A stretch of DNA of 64,000 bases from Anaeromyxobacter sp. PSR-1 (lineage in GTDB: Bacteria; Myxococcota; Myxococcia; Myxococcales; Anaeromyxobacteraceae): NCBI RefSeq assembly GCF_000964525.1, contig NZ_BAZG01000004.1:1-64000 (forward strand), in the 5' to 3' direction. The notes under the pieces are model-generated. The model saw only the letters and a list, made by a program, of their open reading frames with translations. It ran no database searches and was not told where the DNA came from. A program made the translations under genes and the position numbers. Shown here piece after piece: positions 44,616 through 52,708 of this stretch; position 1 is the stretch's first letter; every line of letters begins with the position of its first letter.

Positions 44616-45197
44616 ATGGACAGCAGCGCGGTCGCGAGGAAGGCATCGAGGACGCGGAAGGCGAAGGCCGCAGGAAGGAAGGCGGCAGTCACGAGGAAGC
44701 GGAGGGCGGCGGGCAGCAAGGCCGCCGTCACGCGCAAGCGACGAGCGGCCGCGCACAAAGCGGCCGCGACCAAGAGAGCGGGTGCCTCCGCGGCCCGGAA
44801 GCCGGTCCTGCTCTCCGGCGGCAACCCGCAGATCGCGAAGGCCGACGGCGACGCGCCCGTGCAGGCGTACCTGGCGGCGCTGCCGGGCTGGAAGCGCGAG
44901 GTCGGGCAGCGCCTCGACGCGCTCATCACCCGGACCGTGCCCGGGGTGCGGAAGGCGGTGAAGTGGAACTCCCCGTTCTACGGCGTCGAGGGCCAGGGCT
45001 GGTTCGTCGGGCTCCACGCGTTCAGCAAGGCCGTCAAGGTGACCTTCTTCAAGGGAACGTCGCTGCAGCCCGTTCCCCCCGGCGGCACGGGCAAGGACGG
45101 GCGCTGGATCGACGTCCACGAGGACGATCTCGACGAGGCGCAGCTGGCGGCGTGGGTGAAGCAGGCGGCTGCGATCCCGGGCTGGGGCAACGTCTGA
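44616..45197 (+). CDS. DUF1801-domain protein with histone-like Lys/Ala/Arg tail
   Basis: 193 residues. Residues 1-65 are a strongly basic low-complexity tail with a repeated unit (KAAVTRKRRAAGS, KAAVTRKRRAAAH), resembling histone H1-like bacterial DNA-binding tails. The DUF1801 domain follows: VQAYLAALPGWKREVGQRLDAL, VPGVRKAVKWNSPFYG, and ADGRW-type motif GKDGRWIDVHED. DUF1801 proteins are small iron-chaperone-fold (frataxin-like) domains of unknown role. Directly followed (7 bases) by the next gene. The tail suggests nucleic-acid association. Confidence 0.85.
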   Translation: MDSSAVARKASRTRKAKAAGRKAAVTRKRRAAGSKAAVTRKRRAAAHKAAATKRAGASAARKPVLLSGGNPQIAKADGDAPVQAYLAALPGWKREVGQRLDALITRTVPGVRKAVKWNSPFYGVEGQGWFVGLHAFSKAVKVTFFKGTSLQPVPPGGTGKDGRWIDVHEDDLDEAQLAAWVKQAAAIPGWGNV

Positions 45198-45204
45198 GGA
45201 CGCC

Positions 45205-45753
45205 ATGGGCCTCCTGACCTTCGCGCTCAACGTCACGCTGGACGGGTGTTGCGACCACCGCGAGGGGATCCCCGACGACGAGATGCTCCGCTACTGGACC
45301 CGCCGGATGGACGCAGCGGGCGCGATGCTCTTCGGGCGGGTGACCTACGAGCTGATGGAGGACGCCTGGCCGCAGGTGGCGCGCGACCCGAAGGCGAAGC
45401 CGGCCGACCGGAGCTGGGCGAGGAAGCTCGAGGCCAAGCCCAAGTACGTGGTCTCGACGACGCGCCGCGACTTCCCGTGGCCCAACACGCATCTCCTCGA
45501 AGGGGACCTGACGCGGGCGGTGAAGGCGCTGAAGAAGGCCACGCCGCGCGGGATCCTGGTCGGTAGCCCCCAGCTCTCGGCCGCGCTCCAGCGGCTCGAC
45601 CTCGTGGACGAGTATCGCTTCGTCGTGCACCCGGTGGTGGCCGGGCACGGTCCCTACCTGTTCCCGGGCTTGCAGCCGTCCGTGCACCTGAAGCTCGTGG
45701 CGACGCGGCGGCTGAAGTCGGGGATCGTGACGCTGCACTATCGCCGGCGGTAG
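45205..45753 (+). CDS. RibD C-terminal / dihydrofolate-reductase-fold protein
   Basis: 182 residues. Motifs LTFALNVTLDGCCDH, GAMLFGRVTYELMED, PKYVVSTTRRDFPWPNTHLL and GSPQLSAALQRLDLVDEYRFV. Another stand-alone reductase of the YyaP type, related to 43919. It overlaps nothing but starts 7 bases after the DUF1801 stop with GAGGA as SD, so the two are cotranscribed. Confidence 0.9.
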   Translation: MGLLTFALNVTLDGCCDHREGIPDDEMLRYWTRRMDAAGAMLFGRVTYELMEDAWPQVARDPKAKPADRSWARKLEAKPKYVVSTTRRDFPWPNTHLLEGDLTRAVKALKKATPRGILVGSPQLSAALQRLDLVDEYRFVVHPVVAGHGPYLFPGLQPSVHLKLVATRRLKSGIVTLHYRRR

Positions 45754-45932
45754 GCGCCGAGCCCCTACCGTCCGGCCGGCTCGCGCTCGCGCAGCCAGTC
45801 GGCGAACCGGATCCTGCCCAGCGTCCGCCGACCCTGCGGCGTGTCGAGCGCCGCGCGGTAGCCCTCGAGCGTCGAGCGCGTCGACGGTCACCGGCCCCCC
45901 CGGCGGAATGACGGGGGTCCGCCGGCCGCGGC
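45754..45932 (-). other. Region with possible gene remnant
   Basis: Reading the minus strand from about 45889 to 45766 gives STLEGYRAALDTPQGRRTLG and RIRFADWLREREPAGR before a stop, which looks protein-like but has no start or upstream domain. It could be the C-terminal scrap of a deleted gene. A run of seven C lies at 45896-45902. Nothing else is supported here. Confidence 0.3.
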
Positions 45933-46319
45933 TCATGTGCGGAGGATGCTCTCCAGCTTCTTCCCCCTCGCGAGCTCGTCGATGAGCTTGTCGAGGTAGC
46001 GGATCTTCTGCATCACCGGGTCGGCGATCTCCTCGACGCGAACCCCGCACACGACGCCCGTGATGAGCCCGGCGTTCGGGTTCAGCCGAGGCGCCTTCGC
46101 GAAGAAGGTCTCGAGGTCAACCCCGGAGTCGATGGCGCGCCGGAGCTTCGCGCCGCTGTAGCCGGTGAGCCACGCGATGATCGCGTCCACCTCCTCCTTC
46201 GTCCGCCCCTTCTTCTCAGCCTTCTGCACGTAGAGCGGGTACACGCTCCCGAACGACATCGTGAAGACGCGCGGCTTCTCGTCCGTGCTCGCGCGGTCCT
46301 TGGCTCGTTGCGCTGGCAT
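45933..46319 (-). CDS. DUF2200-family protein
   Basis: 128 residues. The family pattern is complete: [32 protein letters not shown] (key: [18 protein letters not shown]), [20 protein letters not shown] and [18 protein letters not shown]2200 proteins are small, cytosolic and of unknown function. Start ATG 46319 with GAGGG upstream. Divergent from the SnoaL-like gene. Confidence 0.9.
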   Translation of the reverse strand: MPAQRAKDRASTDEKPRVFTMSFGSVYPLYVQKAEKKGRTKEEVDAIIAWLTGYSGAKLRRAIDSGVDLETFFAKAPRLNPNAGLITGVVCGVRVEEIADPVMQKIRYLDKLIDELARGKKLESILRT

Positions 46320-46507
46320 CCGTGATCCCTCGCCTGGTTGGCTCGAGGCGCTCGAGACCATGCAGCAGCTCGACGTGGCCGCGCAAGGTCGGGCGCTGCT
46401 CGCGGCGGGGGACGGCGGCCCCGGCGGGCGTCCGCGTTCCGCGTGCGTCGGGTGCGACGCGCAGCTATGGGGGAGCGGCCGCGCACCCCATCGCTCGGAG
46501 GACCACC

Positions 46508-46969
46508 ATGGACGAGCTGCAAGCACTGATCGAGCGCCAGCGGATCGTGGACCTGATCACGGAACTGTTCGTCTCGACGGATCGCCGTGACTGGCCGGCG
46601 GTGATCGGCTGCTTCACGCCGAAGGTCCAGTTCGACATGAGCTCCCTCGGCGGCGCGCCGCCCGCCGAGGTCGCCGCGACCGAGATCGTGGCCGGCTGGG
46701 AGCGCGGGCTGGCACCGCTCGCCGCCGTGCATCACCAGGCCGGCAACTTCCAGGTGCGGCTGCGGGGGGACGAGGCCGACGTGCACTGTTACGCGATCGC
46801 CTCGCATTACCTGCCGAACCCGACGGGCCGGAACACGCGCGTCTTCGTGGGCAGCTACGACCTCGGCCTCCGAGCGGAGGCCGGGCGCTGGCGCATCCAC
46901 GCCTTCCGCTTCAACGCGAAGTACGTCGAGGGGAACCTCGAGCTCGAGAAGGCGGCGGCGGGCTCGTGA
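46508..46969 (+). CDS. SnoaL-like (NTF2-fold) protein
   Basis: 153 residues. [27 protein letters not shown] at the N-terminus is the common start of the SnoaL_4 group (key: ERQRIVDLI), followed by the cone-shaped alpha+beta barrel with [26 protein letters not shown] (key: [16 protein letters not shown]) and [16 protein letters not shown]. SnoaL-like domains bind or isomerise small hydrophobic ligands. SD GGAGG before the ATG. Confidence 0.87.
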   Translation: MDELQALIERQRIVDLITELFVSTDRRDWPAVIGCFTPKVQFDMSSLGGAPPAEVAATEIVAGWERGLAPLAAVHHQAGNFQVRLRGDEADVHCYAIASHYLPNPTGRNTRVFVGSYDLGLRAEAGRWRIHAFRFNAKYVEGNLELEKAAAGS

Positions 46970-47030
46970 GGCGGTGAACCCGCGGGCGCCGCGGGAAGAC
47001 CAAGGATCGAGCTCAGCGCGGCGAAGGGTC

Positions 47031-47058
47031 TTGACACGAACCTACTAGTTGGTAGATT
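47031..47058 (+). promoter_or_regulatory. tetR promoter with internal operator
   Basis: TTGACA (47031-47036) and TAGATT (47053-47058) are spaced 16 bases apart. Between and over the -10 lies CTACTAGTTGGTAG (47042-47055), an imperfect palindrome with CTAC/GTAG arms. The transcription start would fall within a few bases of the ATG at 47068, so the mRNA is essentially leaderless. Autorepression by the encoded TetR is expected. Confidence 0.7.
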
Positions 47059-47067
47059 ACCCGGGTC

Positions 47068-47652
47068 ATGGACACCGAGCTTTCCCCCAAGGCTTCCGAG
47101 ATCGTCGCGTGCGCGCGGTCGCTGCTCGCCTCCGGCGGCTACAACGGCTTCAGCTACGCCGACATCTCGGAGGCGGTGCACATCAGCAAGGCCAGCATTC
47201 ACCACCACTTCCCGAGCAAGGCCGAGCTCGTGCACACGGTCGTGGTGCAGTACCGCGAGGACGCGCGCGCGGGCATGGCGATGATGGCAGAGCGGACCCC
47301 CGACCCGGTGGCGCAGCTTCAGGCATACACGGGCTTCTGGGCAGCGTGCATCCGTGACGGCAGTCTCCCCTTCTGCATCTGCGCCATGCTGGCTGCCGAG
47401 CTGCCCGCGATCCCGAGCGAGGTAGCGACCGAGGTCCGCGGTCACTTCTCGGATCTGGCCGGATGGCTCGCATCCGTCCTGGCCAGGGGCGCGGCAGAGG
47501 GCGTGATTTCCCTGCAGGCGAGCCCCGCGGCAGAGGCGATGACCTTCATGGCGGTGGTGCACGGAGCGATGCTGTCGGCGCGCGCCCACGGCGACCCGGA
47601 GCTGTTCGTCACGATCGTTCAGCCGCTCATGCGCAGGCTGACCTCCCGCTAG
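47068..47652 (+). CDS. TetR-family transcriptional regulator
   Basis: 194 residues. HTH: SKASEIVACARSLLASGGYNGFSYADISEAVHISKASIHHHFPSKAELV (key: YADISEAV and SKASIHHHFPSKAEL). The C-terminal domain (about 70-190) contains PFCICAMLAAELPAIPSEV with two Cys, as in the TetR_C group of NemR-like repressors responding to electrophiles. Operators are found before its own gene and before the next gene. Ligand unknown. Confidence 0.93.
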   Translation: MDTELSPKASEIVACARSLLASGGYNGFSYADISEAVHISKASIHHHFPSKAELVHTVVVQYREDARAGMAMMAERTPDPVAQLQAYTGFWAACIRDGSLPFCICAMLAAELPAIPSEVATEVRGHFSDLAGWLASVLARGAAEGVISLQASPAAEAMTFMAVVHGAMLSARAHGDPELFVTIVQPLMRRLTSR

Positions 47653-47722
47653 CCGACAAGGAAGGAGACAACCCCGCCCCCGTATTTCACTAGATGTGCA
47701 TGTGCTTCTTTGCCTAATGGCT

Positions 47723-47736
47723 CTACCAACCAGTAG
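47723..47736 (+). promoter_or_regulatory. Second TetR operator, upstream of membrane gene
   Basis: CTACCAACCAGTAG matches the reverse complement of the tetR operator at 13 of 14 positions. It lies between a -35-like TTGCCT (47710-47715) and TAGATA (47734-47739), the same layout as the tetR promoter, so the downstream gene is a probable target. Confidence 0.65.
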
Positions 47737-47750
47737 ATAGGAGTTCTATC
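47736..47750 (+). promoter_or_regulatory. Hairpin presenting the SD of the membrane gene
   Basis: GATAG-GAGTT-CTATC forms a 5-bp stem whose loop holds the GGAG/GAG SD core, ending directly before the ATG at 47751. It could modulate translation, but is short. Confidence 0.4.
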
Positions 47751-48254
47751 ATGGCTCATCCCCTCTCGCATCTCGGCGTCGTCCACACCGTCATCAGCCT
47801 GCCCCCCGTCGTCGCGGGCCTCTACGCCTTCGCTCGCCATCGCACGATCGAGCCGGCGACGCGCTCCGGCAGGATCTACCTCGCCGGACTGGCGCTCTCG
47901 GTGTTCACGGCGTTCGGTCTGTCCAGCACGGGCGGCTTCAATCCCGGACACGCCCTCGGCATCCTGGCCCTCCTTGCGGCCTTCGGCAGCCTGCTCGTGC
48001 CGCGCTTCTCCTTCCTGGGAAGGCTGCGGCCGTACCTCGCGGCGTTCGGGCTCTCCTTCAGCTTCTTCCTGCTGCTGGTGCCGGGCATCAACGAGACCCT
48101 GACGCGCCTGCCGGCGGCGCATCCACTCGCCGACGGCCCGCAGTCTCCGCTGGTGCTCCGCACGCTGCTCGCGTGGCTCGTCACCTTCATCGTGGGCTTC
48201 GCGCTTCAGGTCTGGAGCATCCGGTCGCGGCGGCAGGACGCGACCGGTACCTAG
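47751..48254 (+). CDS. DUF2306-like membrane protein, TetR-controlled
   Basis: 167 residues with four or five helices: LGVVHTVISLPPVVAGLYAF, GRIYLAGLALSVFTAFGL, HALGILALLAAFGSLLV, AFGLSFSFFLLLVPGI and LLAWLVTFIVGFALQVWSI. His in the first (HTVIS) and Gly-rich spacing (STGGFNPGHAL) are like DUF2306 membrane proteins, possibly haem- or quinone-related. The family call is tentative. Its upstream operator matches that of the neighbouring tetR. Confidence 0.75.
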   Translation: MAHPLSHLGVVHTVISLPPVVAGLYAFARHRTIEPATRSGRIYLAGLALSVFTAFGLSSTGGFNPGHALGILALLAAFGSLLVPRFSFLGRLRPYLAAFGLSFSFFLLLVPGINETLTRLPAAHPLADGPQSPLVLRTLLAWLVTFIVGFALQVWSIRSRRQDATGT

Positions 48255-48295
48255 GTGGCTCTCGGGCAGCGGCCGCTGGCGAGGTTCTGCCGGGC

Positions 48296-48323
48296 GTGAC
48301 GGCGCGAACGACCGTGTTATAGT
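48296..48323 (+). promoter_or_regulatory. Candidate sigma-70 promoter of the first enhancer-binding protein
   Basis: GTGACG (48296-48301) and TATAGT (48318-48323) are 16 bases apart; TATAGT matches 5 of 6 consensus positions. It lies 51 bases before the start codon. Confidence 0.45.
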
Positions 48324-48374
48324 CCTTATGGGTCAGACACTTCTAGCCAGCGCGGGGCATCATGTACCCCGAAC

Positions 48375-49759
<1,385 letters not shown>

Positions 49760-49760
<1 letters not shown>

Positions 49761-49790
49761 CGACGTCGCGTTGCGACCCATTGTCGCGAC
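49760..49790 (+). promoter_or_regulatory. Candidate upstream activating sites (module 1)
   Basis: Three overlapping or adjacent palindromes follow the regulator stop: GCGACGTCGC (49760-49769), TTGCGACCCATTGTCGCGA (49771-49789, GCGAC-N5-GTCGC core) and TGTCGCGACA (49782-49791). They end about 62 bases before the -24/-12 promoter. Likely binding sites for the regulator's Fis domain. Confidence 0.5.
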
Positions 49791-49852
49791 AGCGCGGGCG
49801 TGTCGCCGGCGCCGGCGCCCGAACCTCGCGAAACGACGGGGCATACACCCCA

Positions 49853-49868
49853 TGGCGTGCCCCTTGCT
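49853..49868 (+). promoter_or_regulatory. Sigma-54 promoter of heptaheme cytochrome gene
   Basis: TGGCGTGCCCCTTGCT matches TGGCAC-N5-TTGCW closely: GG and GC are separated by exactly 10 bases. It lies 163 bases before the chosen cytochrome ATG and downstream of candidate activator sites. Confidence 0.75.
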
Positions 49869-50031
49869 CAAGTGACTCTCAGGCGACGCGACCGCGATGC
49901 GGCACGGTTCGGAGCCCGGGCGCGTCGTGCGCGCGGGCTTCGCACCGAGCGGGGGACGTGTGCGCGCTCGCCGGCGTCTGCGCACGGTGCGCCGGCGCCA
50001 GCGATCACGAACGAACGTTGGGAGGATGCAC

Positions 50032-51501
50032 ATGACGAGACGCACCCTCGCCGTCCTCATCGCCTCCGCCGCCGCGCTGGCCTGCGGCGGCGCGACCGAT
50101 GGCGGCATGGCCGAGACGACGCAGGCCGCGAGGAGCCCGGGCGGCACGCCGGGCTTCAAGATCCTGGCGAGCAACGACCTCGGGATGCACTGCGCGTGTC
50201 CGAGCTTCAGCACCTTCATGCTGCTGCCGCCGTACAACACGATCCGCGCCCAGGTCTTCCAGACCGGGAGCCTCGACCCAGTGCTGCTCGGCGCGAGCAG
50301 CCAGTACAAGGTGACCTACGACGTCGTCGAGAACACCGACGCGGGCCTGAAGGCGGACCCGTACTTCGCCAACTGGATCCAGAACGCCCCCAAGCTCTTC
50401 CCGGGCTTCGAGCCGGTGCGTGCCGACGGCCGCATCCAGGGGCTCACGGGCGCGACCTTGAGCGGCGACATGGACCTCAAGACCACGGCGGCGACGACCT
50501 ACTTCGAGAAGGCCGGCATCCCGGCCTATCCCGTCGTGACGGGGACGCCGACGGACATCATGACGGACCCGCTCGGCGGGCCGCAGCGGACGCCGTACCT
50601 CACCGGACGGATCAAGGTCGTGGAGACCGCGACCGGCAACGTGATGGCGAGCGACGACGTGACGGTGCCGGTCGCCTTCGGCGGCTGCTGCAACTGCCAC
50701 GTGAAGCTCGCGGGCGAGTACGGGAAGCCCGCGACGCCGGCGGGGTCGTTCGAGACCATGGGCATGCTGCACGCGCGCGACGCCGGGATCGACTTCTCCA
50801 AGCTCGATCCCGACGGCGACGGCGTGGGCGGCCCCATCCGCTGCTCGGTGTGCCACTGGGATCCCGCGATGGGCGAGAGCCAGGCGCCGGGGTTCGCGAG
50901 CGTGTACCCGAACTACCAGATCCTCGCGGGCGCCACGTTCACGAAGGCCGACGTGCGCGTCTCGCAGCACTCGTTCTCCGACGTGCTGCACCGGTTCCAC
51001 GCGCAGAGCTCCGCCGTGCTCACGTCGTACGACGCGAACATCGCCAAGAACTGCTACGACTGCCACCCCGGCAACAACGTGAACTGCTACCGCGACACGC
51101 ACACGCAGAAGACCAACGCGAGCGGTCAGCCGATCTGGTGCACGGACTGCCACGGGGACCTGAACCAGCGGATCGCGCAGAACCAGATGGCGCAGCCGTG
51201 GTCGGAGCAGACGCTGCCCACCTGCGGGCAGTGCCATGGACCGAAGTACGGCGAGCTGTCCTCGACCGACCCGAACTCGCTCAAGCTCGGCATCTTCGGC
51301 AAGTACCTGAACTCGAGCGGCCACAAGTTCGACAAGGTGCTCTGCTCGTCCTGCCACGGCTCGCCGCACGGGCTGAACCCGTCGACGCTCGCCAAGGACA
51401 ACGTGCAGAACATCGCGCTGCAGAACGACGCGCGGGCGATCGGCGTGTGCAACACGTGCCACACCGGCAAGTCGGCGTCCTGGGGAGTGCCGCCGCACTA
51501 G
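50032..51501 (+). CDS. Heptaheme c-type cytochrome lipoprotein
   Basis: 489 residues. Lipoprotein signal: MTRRTLAVLIASAAALAC with Cys18 in a lipobox-like AALAC. Seven CxxCH haem sites: CCNCH, CSVCH, CYDCH, CTDCH, CGQCH, CSSCH and CNTCH. They are confined to the second half, after a Gly/Thr-rich domain starting PGFKILASNDLGMHC that resembles the N-terminal part of secreted multiheme cytochromes. Probably outer-membrane or periplasmic electron transfer. ATG 50032 has GGAGG six bases upstream; an ATG six bases earlier is in frame. Driven by a sigma-54 promoter. Confidence 0.9.
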   Translation: MTRRTLAVLIASAAALACGGATDGGMAETTQAARSPGGTPGFKILASNDLGMHCACPSFSTFMLLPPYNTIRAQVFQTGSLDPVLLGASSQYKVTYDVVENTDAGLKADPYFANWIQNAPKLFPGFEPVRADGRIQGLTGATLSGDMDLKTTAATTYFEKAGIPAYPVVTGTPTDIMTDPLGGPQRTPYLTGRIKVVETATGNVMASDDVTVPVAFGGCCNCHVKLAGEYGKPATPAGSFETMGMLHARDAGIDFSKLDPDGDGVGGPIRCSVCHWDPAMGESQAPGFASVYPNYQILAGATFTKADVRVSQHSFSDVLHRFHAQSSAVLTSYDANIAKNCYDCHPGNNVNCYRDTHTQKTNASGQPIWCTDCHGDLNQRIAQNQMAQPWSEQTLPTCGQCHGPKYGELSSTDPNSLKLGIFGKYLNSSGHKFDKVLCSSCHGSPHGLNPSTLAKDNVQNIALQNDARAIGVCNTCHTGKSASWGVPPH

Positions 51502-51517
51502 CGGCGTGACGGGAGCC

Positions 51518-51547
51518 GGTCGCGGGGGGCGCGTGCCTCCCGCGACC
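51518..51547 (+). terminator. Intrinsic terminator after the heptaheme gene
   Basis: GGTCGCGGGGGGC and GCCTCCCGCGACC form a 13-bp stem (one G-U) with a GCGT loop, followed by CGCCTTTCC. It separates the cytochrome from the prenyltransferase-repeat gene. Confidence 0.75.
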
Positions 51548-51588
51548 CGCCTTTCCACGGTCTTTCTCGAAACACGGAGGCGGTTCCG

Positions 51589-52596
51589 ATGACCCGACGG
51601 GGCGTGATGGTCTCGGTGGCTGTGGCGGTGGTGTGGGCGGGCTTGCTTGGCGTGCTGGTGCGGCTCGGTCCCCCGCGCCTGGGCAACCCGGCGCGAGGCG
51701 CGGCCGCCGGCGGCGCGCCCGACGGAGCGAAGACGCTCGGGTACCTCGAGCAGTGGGCGCGGCGCGATCGCTGGGACCGGTTCCCGGAGTCGCCGTCGTT
51801 CGCGTTCTACAACCTGTACGCGACGCGCGCGCTCGGCGGAGCGGTCTCGCCGGAGCTCCGCGCGCAGGTGGTCGAGTACCTTCGCTCCTGCCAGGCGCGC
51901 GACGGTGGCTTCACCGCCACGCCCGGGACGGGCGAGTCGCACGTCGTCGCAACGCTCTATGCGCTGCGCACGCTCGCGCTCCTCGGCGCGCTCGACGCGA
52001 TCGACCGGCCGCGCGCCGTCGAGTTCCTCGCGTCGCTGAAGGCGCGGGACGGGGGCTTCCGCGGCCGCGCGGGCGAGGCGGGCGCATCGCTCGGCACCAC
52101 GTACCACGCGCTCGCCGGGCTCGAGCTCCTCGGCGCGCTCGATCGCGCGGACCGCTCCGGCGCGGCCGCCTTCGTGGCCTCGCACCGGGCCGCCGACGGG
52201 GGCTTCGCGCTCCGGCGCGGCGCAACCTCGTCACCGGTCGCGACGTTCATGGCCGTGCGGTCGCTGAAGCTCGCGGGCGCCCTCGACGCGGCGACGTCCG
52301 CCGCCGTCGCGGCCTACCTCCAGGGCTCCCGGTACTCCGGGCGGCTCCGCGAGGGCAAGTTCACCTCGCCCCCCGAGCTGGAGGAGGAGGCGCACGTGCT
52401 GGCCGCCCTCGCGGACCTCGGGCGCCTGGATCTCGTCGACCGCGGAGAGGTGGAGCGGTTCGTCTCCAGCCTGTACGTCGCGGAGAACGGCGGTTACGGC
52501 CCGCGGCCGGGCCTCGGCACGACGCCGCCGAGCACCTACCACGCCGTCGCGTGCCTCGTCGCGCTCGGGAGGCTGCCCTCGCCCGCGGGCGGATAG
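51589..52596 (+). CDS. Secreted prenyltransferase/squalene-cyclase-repeat protein
   Basis: 335 residues. One N-terminal hydrophobic segment (VMVSVAVAVVWAGLLGVLVRL) anchors or exports it. The rest is repeats of the protein-prenyltransferase-beta/squalene-hopene-cyclase toroid, each with the QxxDGGF turn: CQARDGGFTATPG, LKARDGGFRGRAG, HRAADGGFALRRG, and AENGGYGPRPG, linked by TLYALRTLALLGALDAID-like helices. The fold binds prenyl groups or forms terpenoid cavities; no catalytic DxDD was seen, and the usual zinc ligands of prenyltransferase beta chains are not evident. Function unknown; lies between the two cytochrome modules. Confidence 0.8.
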   Translation: MTRRGVMVSVAVAVVWAGLLGVLVRLGPPRLGNPARGAAAGGAPDGAKTLGYLEQWARRDRWDRFPESPSFAFYNLYATRALGGAVSPELRAQVVEYLRSCQARDGGFTATPGTGESHVVATLYALRTLALLGALDAIDRPRAVEFLASLKARDGGFRGRAGEAGASLGTTYHALAGLELLGALDRADRSGAAAFVASHRAADGGFALRRGATSSPVATFMAVRSLKLAGALDAATSAAVAAYLQGSRYSGRLREGKFTSPPELEEEAHVLAALADLGRLDLVDRGEVERFVSSLYVAENGGYGPRPGLGTTPPSTYHAVACLVALGRLPSPAGG

Positions 52597-52621
52597 GGCC
52601 GGCCGCGCCCTGGCGTCGTGC

Positions 52622-52690
52622 GTGACGGTCCTCGGCTACGCGATCATCGCGGTGCCGACCGGCATCGTGACCGTCGAGCTGGGGAAGGCG
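52622..52690 (+). pseudogene. Remnant of a voltage-gated potassium-channel gene (S6 segment)
   Basis: The plus-strand reading VTVLGYAIIAVPTGIVTVEL matches the conserved pore-helix/S6 region of VIC-family K+ channels (GYGIIAVPTGIV). No upstream pore or selectivity filter (TVGYGD) remains; the fragment sits between two convergent gene ends. Confident as sequence, inferred as remnant. Confidence 0.55.
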
Positions 52691-52708
52691 ACGCCCCCGC
52701 ACGGCCGC

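Noticed and set aside
44650-44780. Possible CRISPR-like or tandem DNA repeat
   Set aside because: The repetition is in codons of a basic protein tail (KAAVTRKRRAA), with no spacer structure. No CRISPR array was found anywhere in the window.
48270-48300. Second sigma-54-like GG/GC pair before the first regulator
   Set aside because: GG and GC are 9 rather than 10 bases apart, which normally abolishes sigma-54 recognition; a sigma-70-like TATAGT is closer.
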